A DNA stretch of 64,000 nucleotides from Rutpela maculata (lineage: Eukaryota; Arthropoda; Insecta; Coleoptera; Cerambycidae): positions 112,555,519 through 112,619,518 of the forward strand of contig OW386286.2 in NCBI GenBank assembly GCA_936432065.2, read 5' to 3'. Below, piece after piece: positions 1 to 10,978 of this stretch. Each line of letters starts with the position of its first letter. Position 1 is the stretch's first letter. Under the pieces are notes generated by a model. It was not told where the DNA came from. It was given only the letters and a program-made list of their open reading frames with translations, and did no database searches. A program made the position numbers and the translations under genes.

Positions 1-960
1 TATTAAAAAATTTACAAAAAAGTTATTATTGCCGCAAAAAAAGCTTTACAATGACAGACTGTATGAAGAGTGACAATAAACGGAAGACCGTGTGAACAAT
101 AATTAATAAATCTATTAGTAAAAATAAAAGCAGAAAGGAAACATTTGAAATTAAATTAGAAAATACCATTGTACAAGATGATAAAACTATAGCTACTTCC
201 TTTCGTGATTATTATGTTGCATTACCTCACAAACTGTCCAATGAACGAAGTCAAGATACTGGTACAAATGATAACCTTACACCTACAAGAATTTTTTATA
301 CTATGACGTAAGACCAGTCAATGAAAATTCCGTGTATAATGCTATAATAAATCTTAAGGAAACAAATTCGGCAGGAGCTGACTCAATTTCATCACATTTA
401 CTAAAGTTCATTGCGAATTATATTACTTATCCGCTAACTTATCTCGTAAAATCGTAAGAAACAAGGAATTTTTCCGGAAATATTTAAAATAGCAAGGTTG
501 TTACCTTATATAAAAAAGGCGAAAAAGTTAATATTGAGAATTATAGACCCATTTCAAGCCACTTAAACAGGGTATTTAAACTACAAAAAAAGGCCATAAG
601 GAACATAGCAGATGTAGGTATCAGTTCGAACATCATGCAGGCCATATTTTAAAAAATTACGATTACTAACATTACCTTTCATATATATCTTGGAAATTTT
701 AATGTATGTTAAATCAAACCTAAACAAGTTTGTAGCTAATGGTAACTTCCACGAATATGAAATCAGACATAACCATTTACTGTCAATTCCTTCACATAGT
801 TTGTCAACGTATGAAAAAAGCCCTATTTATGAAGGAATTTAATTATACAACAAATTAAATCCAGAAATCGGGCAAATAAACAATCTAAAATCATTCAAAA
901 CTATCATATGTTACTTGATAAATGTTTTTTATAGTGTTCCTGAATATATGAATTTCAATG
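1..960 (+). pseudogene. Non-LTR reverse transcriptase relic with internal deletion
   Basis: Frame-broken remains of a Jockey/CR1-like reverse transcriptase. Around 372-391 the translation gives AGADSIS, the usual start of the RT core. Around 480-556 it gives RLLPYIKKG followed by NYRPIS. Directly after this (from about 567) comes LQKKAIRNI, which belongs to the C-terminal tail of these proteins. The whole catalytic centre, including the YADD box, is therefore missing by internal deletion. Several stops and frameshifts are present and the 5' end runs off the window. Family assignment rests on these motifs only. Confidence 0.75.
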
Positions 961-1270
961 TATATAATTATTTATATATTGTATTTTAATATATATATTA
1001 GTATATTATATTTGCTATTAATTTCGGTACACTTGTTCATCGTTTTAGGGTATATATTGTATGTGTTTACATCATTCCTACGCACTTTTTAAATTTGTTA
1101 TAGTCATGTCTTGTTTTAAATTTTATGTCTTAAATTTGTCGTATTTATTATTTTAAATTTGTTGCAAATATTTGTTATTGTAAACTCAAACCTTTTGTAC
1201 CCGATGAGGTAACTTATTTGCCTCTTGGCCGTAGGTCTATAATGGTTTATAGTTTAAGATGAACTATAGG
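961..1270. other. AT-rich stretch, no gene seen
   Basis: AT-rich sequence after the RT relic. It may include that element's 3' UTR. I see no coding potential or clear repeat. Confidence 0.5.
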
Positions 1271-2700
1271 TTCTCGTACATGTGCGCATCGTCTGCAAAT
1301 TGAATAATTGCGTATTTAAACCAGTAATCTTTCTTTGTACCAAGTTGCAGACGGTAGATAGTTGTTTTTGGTACATATCCCAAACGGAGAGATATCAAAC
1401 GGATTTCGACAAATTTGGACACTTTATTGTGACTCTCGTACATGTGGGTAATGTCTGCAAATTAAATAATTGCATATTTGAACCAATAATCTTTCTTCGT
1501 ACCAAGTTGCAGACAGTAAATAATTGGTAAAAGTTACCCTCATTTTTTTACAGAAATACGTTCGGCGGCAAGTACTTTGTACACGTTTAATATACCGTGC
1601 GTGTAATTTCCCATTAGGCATGTACATTCACGTAGCGCGAGAGATTTGACAACACCGGCAGCCGTAAGTTCGTCCGTTGGTGGAGCATTCCAGCTCTGTT
1701 ATTTCATTGCAGCCAGCTGGCACGCGCGATGTTGTAATTCTTCTCCCCATGCCTAGCCCGCGACTACACACACGGTATCTGCAAATAATCCTATATCGAA
1801 GCTCTATTTTTAAATCATGATTTCTTTTTAGCTGCAGACGGTAGACGATTGTTCAAAATTGTAAAAAAAAATAACATGTTGACATGCGCACGATATGGTG
1901 ATGTGCATATCGTAAACGTCTGCGCCTTTCCCCTACCCGTTTTCATGAACCAGAATCATCATTTTGTACTGTTTGCAGACGGTAAATAATCATTTTTTTT
2001 TACGAAAATTTGATACATTTTCGAGTACCCTGTATACAGTTTGGTGCATGACAAGACTGTCTGCAAATGCGCTTCCGACATATTGTAATGTGTTGCAACC
2101 CTTAAGATTTAAGGTTATGTTGGTTGCACTGAAAAGTAGGCACAGAATTCAGTAGTTCGGATGTCTGAATGTGGAAAGAACTTACTAGAAAGTCTAGAGT
2201 GATGACATATCTGTTCTAGAACTGTCTAGAGTATGGTGACGTCATCAGAGAAGCTTCGAGATCTGTCATCTTTAGGTACATAAAGCATGGAGTAAAGCAG
2301 AGAAGAGGTTCAGTTTAGATAGCAAGAGTAGTAAGATCAGAACAGAAGAGAGTAAAGTGATAGTGTGTTATTAGTCAAGTAAATTGTTGGTTGTAATTAG
2401 TAGTTAATAAATTAGTGTTTAGTGTTACCCTGGTTGTTATAATTTCCGAACCCACGATACAGGGTGTTTACAAAAAGGGTGTAAGCACGTTACAATATTT
2501 TTATTCCTTTAATTTCGAATTATGAACTTTGCAGACGGTAATTTATTAGTTGAAAACATTGGTTTTTTATACAAACCGGAAATCGTTTCCTACATCCCGT
2601 GCATGCGTGCAAACCTTGAAAGTACCAAAAATTGAGCTTTATTAGATACATAATACTGACTAAATTACTTGCAGACGGTAGGCTATCAGTTCTGATTTTC
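1271..2700. repeat. Satellite-like array of GTCTGCAA...TTGCAGACGGTA units
   Basis: About six degenerate units start with GTCTGCAAAT and end, roughly 70-100 bp later, with TTGCAGACGGTA; the two motifs are reverse complements at their core. Units 1 and 2 (1271-1370 and 1433-1530) are near-identical with a period of about 162 bp. Later TTGCAGACGGTA-type ends lie near 1835, 1973, 2528 and 2668. The fifth unit is split by the solo LTR at 2084-2494. Confidence 0.7.
2084..2494 (+). mobile_element. Solo LTR (411 bp), family shared with 39452-39883
   Basis: Starts TGTAATGTGTTGCAAC and ends GCACGTTACA, giving the TG...CA ends of an LTR with a short terminal inversion (TGTAA/TTACA). It is flanked by a 4-bp direct repeat ATAT (2080-2083 and 2495-2498). 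A second copy with the same ends and its own 4-bp TSD lies at 39452. No internal retroelement sequence is present, so this is a solo LTR left by LTR-LTR recombination. The short TSD would fit a Ty3/Gypsy- or BEL-type element. Strand is taken from the ATAAAGCATGGAGTAAAG promoter-like region and the 3' AATAAATTAG stretch. Confidence 0.85.
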
Positions 2701-2882
2701 TGTCACCATCTACTAGTCTAATAGGTACATATTCTATATTTCAAAGGAAATCAACCACTCAGGACTAGTTTATCAATGTCTAGTTAGCGAAGTTAACTAA
2801 ATTGATAATTAACAATTAATTTAGCTAAGTGGACATTAATAAACAACAAAGTATTTTACATATTGTTTAATTTTTAGGAAAT

Positions 2883-3128
2883 AATGGTCCTATTTTGTGG
2901 CCAGCTAGATCTCCCGATATAACCCCTGCCGACTTTTGGCTTTGAGGTTACTTAAAAAATATTATATATAGAGAACGTTCTAATAACATAAAGGAATTGG
3001 AAAACAAACCATTAGCTGCGTTTCGGACAATAACTCCTGTCGTGATTGGAAATGCAACAAATGCTATAAGGAGAAGGTGTCAAAAACGCATAGATGTCAA
3101 TGGAAGACAATTCCAACATTTATTGTAG
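2883..3128 (+). pseudogene. Tc1/mariner-like transposase C-terminus relic
   Basis: An 81-codon C-terminal piece of a DDE transposase. It begins NGPILWPARSPDITPADFW, the WPxRSPDxTPxDFxLWG box of insect Tc1/mariner-type enzymes. It continues GYLKNIIYRE and ends RRCQKRIDVNGRQFQHLL before a TAG stop. One in-frame TGA follows FWL, so it is dead. The N-terminus and the first catalytic acidic residues are absent. A related broken copy lies at 35290-35655. Confidence 0.8.
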
Positions 3129-3649
3129 TTTAGTTTTTCCTATTTTTGGCAAAATTATTTTATATGATAAGAAGTGTTGTTGTTAATAATTTTCCATGGA
3201 CTCCTCACATATATTAAATTTTTCGAAAATTAACCACTTTTACTAGAGATAAATATGACAAATGATATATCGTTGGATAGCTAATTTAAGTTGTGATCGA
3301 ATAAAGAAATAATTTACAGGGTGTTCCATTTTAAAAAACACAAATACTGAGGCATGCATAATTTTCTTCTTATCAGCAACGGATTCTACTCAAAAAAGTG
3401 CCTTAAGAATGTGTAACTTGATTTTCGATTCGACACTTGGTAATTGAGATATAAAAATGCCAGTTTTCCAAAAACGCTCTATAGCTCGGGATAGACGATC
3501 GCGGTTTACGCCATCGTTTGTTTCTCGAAAATCGAGCTCAGGACACCTATATTGGTTTTTGTCTATCTGCCATAGTTTTAGAGAAAACCCCAAATCTCAT
3601 CAAGTTTAGTTCACCCTGTACACTTAAACCATAATGAGAGCTTATTGTC
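3129..3649. other. Transposon debris, no gene
   Basis: Non-coding. The stretch contains an ACAGGGTGTTCCATTTT motif near 3317 and TTCACCCTGTACA near 3610, an inverted ACAGGGTG pair typical of mariner-type ends in insects. It is probably a ~300-bp MITE-like remnant. Confidence 0.4.
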
Positions 3650-3725
3650 TGAAGCCTGTCCAGCAGGTGTATGAGCTCATCCTCGCTTGCTGCACCTTAC
3701 TTCATAACGTCTGCAAGATGGCGGG
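3650..3725 (+). pseudogene. Possible PIF/Harbinger transposase fragment
   Basis: A short open stretch translates as KPVQQVYELILACCTLLHNVC. This resembles the ACCxLHN box near the C-terminus of Harbinger DDE_4 transposases. It is only about 25 codons long and has no supporting context, so it could be chance. Confidence 0.3.
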
Positions 3726-4268
3726 TCGCGGTGGGTGTGCATATAGAAATTTTCCAGATTTTGAGTGCTTCTATCTCCTTATGACTTTTTGTCAATTCAA
3801 CATTTAAGTTATTACTTCTGACTTGAAGGAAGATATTGCATTCTCACAAATGTGTAAGAAATCTATCCACTGTTCATCATATTTGAGAAGGATATGCGAT
3901 AAATGTGTAGTCTTTAATTTATACAAAAGTCACATATAGAACGCGTGAAGTAAGTTTGCATAATTGTTGCTTATTTTGACATCTGAATAATAATTCAGAA
4001 TATAATCATTTTAATAAAAAGGATGTATAGTCCAATCAATGAAATTTAACTACATTTAATTTTGCATAGATTACCTTTTTTCGTACGACGCATCGTTTCC
4101 GAGTTATAAGCGAAAAATCGAAAAAAGGAACCTTTCCACCCCCCTCTCCCCCTGAAGCGGCAGGGCTAGGGGTGGGGACTTTTAGTATGTTTACCTTCTA
4201 ACTACCAACACATTGCTGAAGAGAAAAATTCTCCTCTCCAAAATGTTCTCTACAACTATAGTTATAAT
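3726..4268. other. Intergenic, nothing recognised
   Basis: Unassigned sequence with a C-rich tract near 4138-4170. No gene or repeat boundary is apparent. Confidence 0.4.
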
Positions 4269-4362
4269 ACCGGTACTACCAGCTCCCCTCTGTGAGGGTC
4301 GGAGCCACAGAGAAGGGCGACTGGTTTTTAACAAAAAAACAAAAAATAATAATAATAATAAT
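4269..4362 (+). mobile_element. Dong/R4 3' UTR-only copy plus TAA tail
   Basis: This ~77-bp sequence (CCGGTACTACCAGCTCCCCT...GGCGACTGGTTTTTA) matches the 3' UTR of the Dong copies ending near 5366, 53326 and 58224. It is followed by an A-rich tail and a (TAA)n run at 4346-4362. It is an extreme 5' truncation that retains only the 3' UTR. The next Dong copy starts directly at the end of this microsatellite. Confidence 0.85.
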
Positions 4363-5391
4363 ACGTCGTCGAGCGGGTAAATCCCGACTCTGTCACCGAG
4401 TTGGAAGCTGCTCGACGAAAAGCCCAAATTAAAGCTGCAGAACACAACATCTTTCTGCAGCTTCACACGGATAAGCCAATGCATGGAGTTTTCTATAAAG
4501 ATATAGAGAACCTTGGCTTATCCGAAAGGCTGACTTTTGTCTTCTTAAGGTCAGCCAGGCTGAAGTCTGAGACCGAGGGATTCATAATGGCTTGCCAGGA
4601 TGGTGTATTCAACACTCTCGTCTATCGAAGTCGTGTCATGGGTATAGAGGACCCTGATATCAGCTGCAGGGCCTGCCGCAGGGCGCCAGAGACTTTGATG
4701 CACTTGTTGTCGGCTTGCTCGACATATGCAGTCTCGGCCTATATCCAGAGGCATTACGGAGCATTACGAGTGCTTTATTATCACCTAAGGCACTCGTATG
4801 GGATAGACGAGACACCAGTGCTGCCTTACGCTCCGGGGGATATTGAGTCCGTTGTGGGAAATGAGAAGTGTCTAATTTATTGGAACTACTCGTTTCCCAC
4901 CGTCAGGCAAATACAAGCCAACGAGCCTGACGTAGTGCTCCTCGACCACCAACTCAAGACAATGTTTGTCGTGGAGTTCTCGGCTCCCGCGGAGAACAAC
5001 ATTGTCTTGAAGGAGGAGGAAAAACGGACAAAATATCGAGATTTGCTCTTCGAACTCCGCAGACTCTATCCAGACCATACTGTTAAAATAGTGGTACTGA
5101 TTATTGGAGCCCTCGGTGGAACGAGACACACACTGCTTTCAGAACTTAAGATCCTACCGGCATGCCGAATTTCGGCAGAGGTCTTAGCCAGCAGAATGCA
5201 GAAGGCCGTCATCCTCGGTTCATTACGTCTACTCAGGGCACACAATTCGCAGACCCAGTAATCACTCACCCCACGGGCGTGGGGAGTAGCTACCGGTACT
5301 ACCAGCTCCCCTCTGTGAGTGTCGAAGCCACAGAGTTTAAAGGGTGACTGGCTTTCACAAAAAAAATAATAATAATAATAATAATAATAAT
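4363..5391 (+). mobile_element. 5'-truncated Dong/R4-clade retrotransposon in TAA repeat
   Basis: The insertion begins abruptly at the end of a (TAA)n run (4346-4362) at a point equivalent to about 57235 of the long copy. It carries the end of the ORF and a ~100-bp 3' UTR, and finishes in A-rich sequence and (TAA)n at 5367-5391. TAA-specific insertion is the documented habit of Dong, an R4-clade element. The microsatellite on the right runs straight into a minus-strand CR1-like 3' end. Confidence 0.85.
4366..5261 (+). pseudogene. Dong/R4 ORF C-terminal part (CCHC + restriction-like endonuclease)
   Basis: An open frame of about 298 codons whose 5' end is the truncation point, so it has no genuine start. 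It contains the CRACRRAPETLMHLLSAC cysteine/histidine motif (CX2CX8HX4C). The restriction-like endonuclease domain follows, with PDVVLLDHQ, VVEFSAPAE and RTKYRDLLFEL. These correspond to residues 830-960 of the long copy at 55040. The endonuclease nicks the target in R4/R2-type retrotransposition. Compared with the long copy it keeps the second Ile in VVLIIGALGG. The RT domain is missing, so it cannot mobilise itself. Confidence 0.85.
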
Positions 5392-5632
5392 TTATTTATT
5401 CAAAAACGACCATACACATGGTATAGGACAAGTCAACAAACACAGTTTATAGATAAAATAAAATAAATACAATAAGAGACATAAATAACTAACAATAAAT
5501 AGATAAAAATAATTTCAGTTCATATATTCTTCTATGCTATAAAAACATTTATCTATTAAGCGATTCCTTAAAATATTTTTAAAGTGATTTAAATTATCAA
5601 TGGACTTAATATCTTGAGTCAGCTTATTATAA
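5392..5632 (-). pseudogene. CR1-like non-LTR 3' end (ORF2 C-terminus and 3' UTR)
   Basis: On the minus strand, 5635-5520 reads FYNKLTQDIKSIDNL then FKNILRNRLIDKCFYSIEEY and a stop. This is the conserved last ~40 residues of CR1-like ORF2 proteins (FYNKLP...LxxFK...FYSxEE). The 3' UTR continues to TTTGAATAAATAAATTATT and a microsatellite tail. That tail is the same TAA/TTA run in which the neighbouring Dong copy sits. The element is heavily 5'-truncated. Confidence 0.7.
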
Positions 5633-6093
5633 AACCGCTGCCCAAGGAATCACTACTTCCACATCCAGATTCTTTTCCAAGTCACTCACAACGAAAAAAT
5701 TTTTGTATGTGGAGATAATTGTTTATGGAACTTCAATAATATAATATTTGAAATTCTCTACCCCAAAAACCCATAAAACGATACCCCACATCGGTAGCGG
5801 GGTGGGGGTGGTGATAAGGGGTGGTAGTGGGGTGGATGAAGTAAAAAAACATTTTGAGGTTTCTGGTTCTTGTACACACACTAAATCACAATTTTTTTTC
5901 ATCCCCTTTAATAATGGGGTGGTAAGGGGGGTGGCTAATGCCAAAATTTTTTTTGAGACCTTAGCTTCTCTTGTATATACTAAATACCAATTTTATGGAC
6001 TCTTACCTGCTTGATTTACCAATTTACCCCCCAACCCTTCGACGGAACAAGATGAAAATATAATCTAGTTCTAGATCTCGGTAAAGTATGTGT
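5633..6093 (+). mobile_element. HINE-like copy 1, 3'-truncated
   Basis: Begins AACCGCTGCCCAAGG and follows the family consensus to about the GTAAAGTATGTG block. It then joins copy 2, which runs in the opposite orientation. The last ~250 bp, including the GTCY repeat and 3' hairpin, are lost at this tail-to-tail junction. Confidence 0.85.
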
Positions 6094-6795
6094 CCACGTC
6101 CAGTGGAAGTATAGTAACGACAAAAAAAATTTAAAAAATTTTTATTGTTCAAATAGGCTTAGAATGTCACGAAACGTCGAGATTTTAAGTTTGAGCGAAA
6201 AAAAAATTTCTGTCTGTCGGTCTGTGTCTGTCGGTCTGTCTGTAACTTTTCTTGTGCGCACGTTTACTCTGGAACCGTTTGAGATATTGACTTGAAATTT
6301 GGTACACATATGTACTTTAACGAGATCTAGAACCAGATTACATTTTCATCATGTTCCGTCGAAGGATTGGGGGGTAAATTGGGGTAAATTTGGGGAAAAT
6401 AGATAAATCAAGCAGCTAAGAGTCCATAAAATTGGTATTTAGTATATACAAGAGAAACTGAGATCTCAAAAAAAATTTTGGCATTAGCCACCCCCATTAC
6501 CACCCCCACCCCATTATTAAAGGGGATGAAAAAAAATGTGATTTAGGGTGTGTACAAGAACCAGAAACCTCAAAATGTTTTTTTACTTCATCCACCCCCA
6601 TTACCACCCCCTATCACCACCCCCACCCCGCTACCGATGTGGGGTATCGTTTTATGGGTTTTTGGGGTAGAGGATTTCAAATATTATAGTATTAAAGTTC
6701 CATAAACAATTATTTCCACATACAAAATTTTTCGTTGTGAGCGACTTAGATAAAAAAATCTGGATGTGGAAGTAGTGATTCCTTGGGCAGCGGTT
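6094..6795 (-). mobile_element. HINE-like copy 2, near full length
   Basis: An inverted copy that lacks only the outermost TTACTT at its hairpin end, where it meets copy 1. It has the internal CTGT/CGGT microsatellite (6212-6243) and finishes GGGCAGCGGTT. Together copies 1 and 2 form a large inverted repeat with shared arms of about 450 bp. Confidence 0.85.
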
Positions 6796-7328
6796 TTTTA
6801 TAATATAATCTATTCTGTTACTTCAGTTACACCACAATAAAACTTTCCATTTGAAAACAAATATTATATTATTTTATGCTACAAAAAACACTGGACGTGG
6901 AAGTAATACAAATACCAGTGGTCGTGTATTTAACAGTGGAATCAAGTTTTAAGTATTTCACTTTTACACAGTAAAATATTGTTGACACAGTGCTGGTCAA
7001 CCTCTTCTCTGCTTTGGGAAAACGAACAAATACAACGAAAAAAAAAAAAACTAATTAAAGAAGAAACATTCTAGGTTAAATTCATTGGACCTTTTATATT
7101 GATTGGTCCTTTTATATTAAAATTAAAACGGATTAATTTTGTCTAATTGCAATTTACTATGCTCGAATGAATCTGTTAATTAAGTCTAAAAAGAGAACAA
7201 ATGTCAGAGCAGTAAGTAGGTTTTATGCGTCCGTCGCAAGTTCACAGTTTTGCGACTCATCCTCCACTTTTAATAAAGATTTGAAAAATATAAAAAATAT
7301 GTGTAACAAAAAACGTAGATAAATATAT
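6796..7328. repeat. Duplicated ~530-bp segment, paralogous to 40766-41249
   Basis: Both loci share the same order of landmarks, such as ACTGGTCGTGTATTTAA-type text, the GGACCTTTTATATTGATTGG block and the TGCGTCCGTCGCAAGTTCAC block. No coding potential is seen. The copy here lacks the HINE insertion found at 41250-41907 in the paralogue, but carries an 18-bp stub (6889-6906) that the paralogue lacks. Confidence 0.8.
6889..6906 (+). mobile_element. 18-bp HINE-like 3'-terminal stub
   Basis: CACTGGACGTGGAAGTAA lies between CTACAAAAAA and TACAAATACC. The paralogue near 40848 reads CTACAAAAAATACAAATACC without it. The 18 bp are exactly the 3' terminus of the family. No target-site duplication accompanies them. 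Confidence 0.8.
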
Positions 7329-7556
7329 TTATTTTTTAAGAGTAGTTCTCTGGATGGGCTTACCTATACCACAAATTGACCTAATCTTTTTTACAAAAAG
7401 TCACTGTTTTTAACAAACTTAGCTTGCTAAAAATTTTCAAAAACATGAATTTTATCTCTTTTTCATTATCTATGAAAATTGCATTTGAAAAAGATGTCTA
7501 TAATTACTTTCTAAGCCTTAATCGAAAATTTAAATAAATCCTTGTTTAAATCAATT
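7329..7556. other. Unassigned sequence
   Basis: AT-rich, with no gene or repeat identified. Confidence 0.4.
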
Positions 7557-8525
7557 TTACTTCCACATGCAGTGGAAGTATGGTAACGACAAACAAATTT
7601 TCAAAAATTTTTATTGTTCAAATAGGCTTAGAATGTCATGAAACGTCGAGATTTCAAGTTTGAGCGAAAGAAAAAAATTCTGTCTGTCGGTCTGTCTGTA
7701 ACTTTTTTTGTGCGCACGTTTACTATGGAACCGTTTAAGATATTGACTTGAAATTTGGTACACTTATGTACTTTTAAGACCTGGAACTAGATTATATTTT
7801 CATTTTGTTCCGTCGAAGGGTTGGGAGGTACATTGGGGTAAATTTGGGGTAAATAGGTAAATCAAGCAGGTAAGAGTCCACAAAATTGGTATTTAGTATA
7901 TACAAGAGAAGCTAAGGTTTCAAAAAAATGTTTGGCTTTAGCCATCCCCATTAGCACCCCCACCCCATTATTAACCCTTTAAGGTTCTCGGTCACTATAT
8001 TAACCAGGCCCGATTTAAAAACGCGCGAACATTTTGAAATTATTTTGCACATGCCAAATAAAGTACATGGTAAAACAAGATATGGGCTATAGTTTCCCAG
8101 CACACTCTAATGATCATTTCGGTCAGTGCGCGGATTTGCAAGAAAGTGATCATTATACTGACTTGTGAGCCTTTAGGTAAAATTAAAATTTGTAGACAGG
8201 TGCAGCGTTTGTTTATAAATAAGTTGTTGATAAGTAAAACACAATTTGCAACAAAATATTGACCATTATTACATAATAAAATGATTGGATATAATAATTC
8301 AGAAGTTTGATCTACGATTTATTTATTTTTGAAGTCGATTTCTAAAAGTTCAAATTTTTATTTTCATTTCGTCGAAAATTGAGGTTGTATTCAATATATA
8401 TATTTTAACCTCCCCACAATAAAATTGTGGGAGGTTACTACAATTAGTCCAAAATCGAAAATTGAGATAACATCAAATCTTTACGTTTTGAGGTCCCAGG
8501 AACCCAAAAAAGTTGTTTTTGAAAA

Positions 8526-9625
<1,100 letters not shown>

Positions 9626-9924
9626 TAGCACGATAGCGGCGAAGCTACTAAACGGATTTGGATGAAACTTTGCATGAGGGTTTCTTTAGTGCTCCAGAAG
9701 ATCTGAAAAGGTTTTGGTTGAGATCGGATTACGTTTAGTGCCGTTTTGGCACAACAAGTTGTTTATTTTATGATTACTTACAATTTGTAATTGAACCATT
9801 GAAAAGCAGTAAAAATTCCGATTTCAACGATATATCACACTTGCACTTTTTCGATTTGGTTTCCGTGAAAAAAATTAAAAAACAAAAATTTCACTTGTTT
9901 TGTCCTCAAAGCAGTGCAATGTAC

Positions 9925-10570
9925 AGGGTGATATTCTAATAATGACAGAGGTGTTCAGTGATTTCGGCTGATAACTCGTGAACGGTTGAAGATATCGAAC
10001 TGAAATTTGAAACATAGGTATAAATATTGTAGACAGACGGATTACGAGTGAATTAATAATACACCCACGTCACATGACGTCACAAAAATGAAAAATTATT
10101 ACAACAGACGAACTGGTACAGATATCGACTTAACGGTTGGAGTTATTGAATTGAAATTTGAAACATAGGTGGAAATATTGTAAATGGACGGAATAAAAGT
10201 GAATTAATAATACACCTACATCTACATGACCTCACAAATAAGATAAATTCTTACAACCGGCGAACTGGTACAGATATTGACTTAACGATTGGAAACATCC
10301 AATTAAAATTTGAAATGTGGGTGAAAATATTGTGGACGGACGGAATACAAGTGAATTAATAATACACCTACGTCCACATGACGTCACAAATAAGAAAAAT
10401 TATTAGAAACTGGTGCAGATATCGACTTAACTATTGGAAACATCCAATTAAAGTTTGAAACGTAGGTGGAAATATTGTAGATGGATGGAATACGAGTGAA
10501 TTAAAAATACACCTATGTTCTGATGACGTCGTAAAAGCATAAAATTCTTATAACAGGCGAACTGATGATG
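9925..10570. repeat. ~150-bp tandem repeat, four to five units
   Basis: Repeated landmarks GAACTGGTACAGATAT (about 10110, 10262, 10408, 10559), TTTGAAACATAGG and AATAATACACCTACG recur about every 150 bp. Each unit carries a (C)ATGACGTCA or close variant. Units diverge moderately. Confidence 0.8.
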
Positions 10571-10614
10571 ATATCAAAAAAATATTTCTACAAGAGTCAC
10601 GAAATTTTTTTTTT

Positions 10615-10978
10615 TTTTAATTTCCAGGAAATATCAAATTTTCGGAGAAATGTCACTTTTCAGAAAAATGTCAGATTTTTAAAAAATGTCAAATTTTTAG
10701 GAAAACGTCAAATTTTTGGAGAAATGTCACTTTTCAGAAAAATGTCAAATTTTCGAAAAAACGTCAAATTTTCGAAGAAATGTCACCTTTCAGAAAAATG
10801 CCAAATGTTTGAAAATTGTCAAATATTCAGAGAAATGTCACTCTTCAGAAAAATGTCAAAAATTCAGGAAAATGTTAAATTTTCGGAAAAATGTCACTTT
10901 TCAGAAAAATGTCAAATTTTCGAAAAAACGTCAAATTTTCGAAAAAATGTCACTTTTCAGAAAAATGTCAAATTTTAT
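10615..10978. repeat. 19-bp minisatellite (GTCAAATTTTCGRAAAAAT)
   Basis: Alternating GTCAAATTTTCGGAAAAAT-type and GTCACTTTTCAGAAAAAT-type monomers repeat with a period of 18-19 bp. The open frames rich in NFRKN and SEKCQ are translations of the repeat, not genes. Confidence 0.9.
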
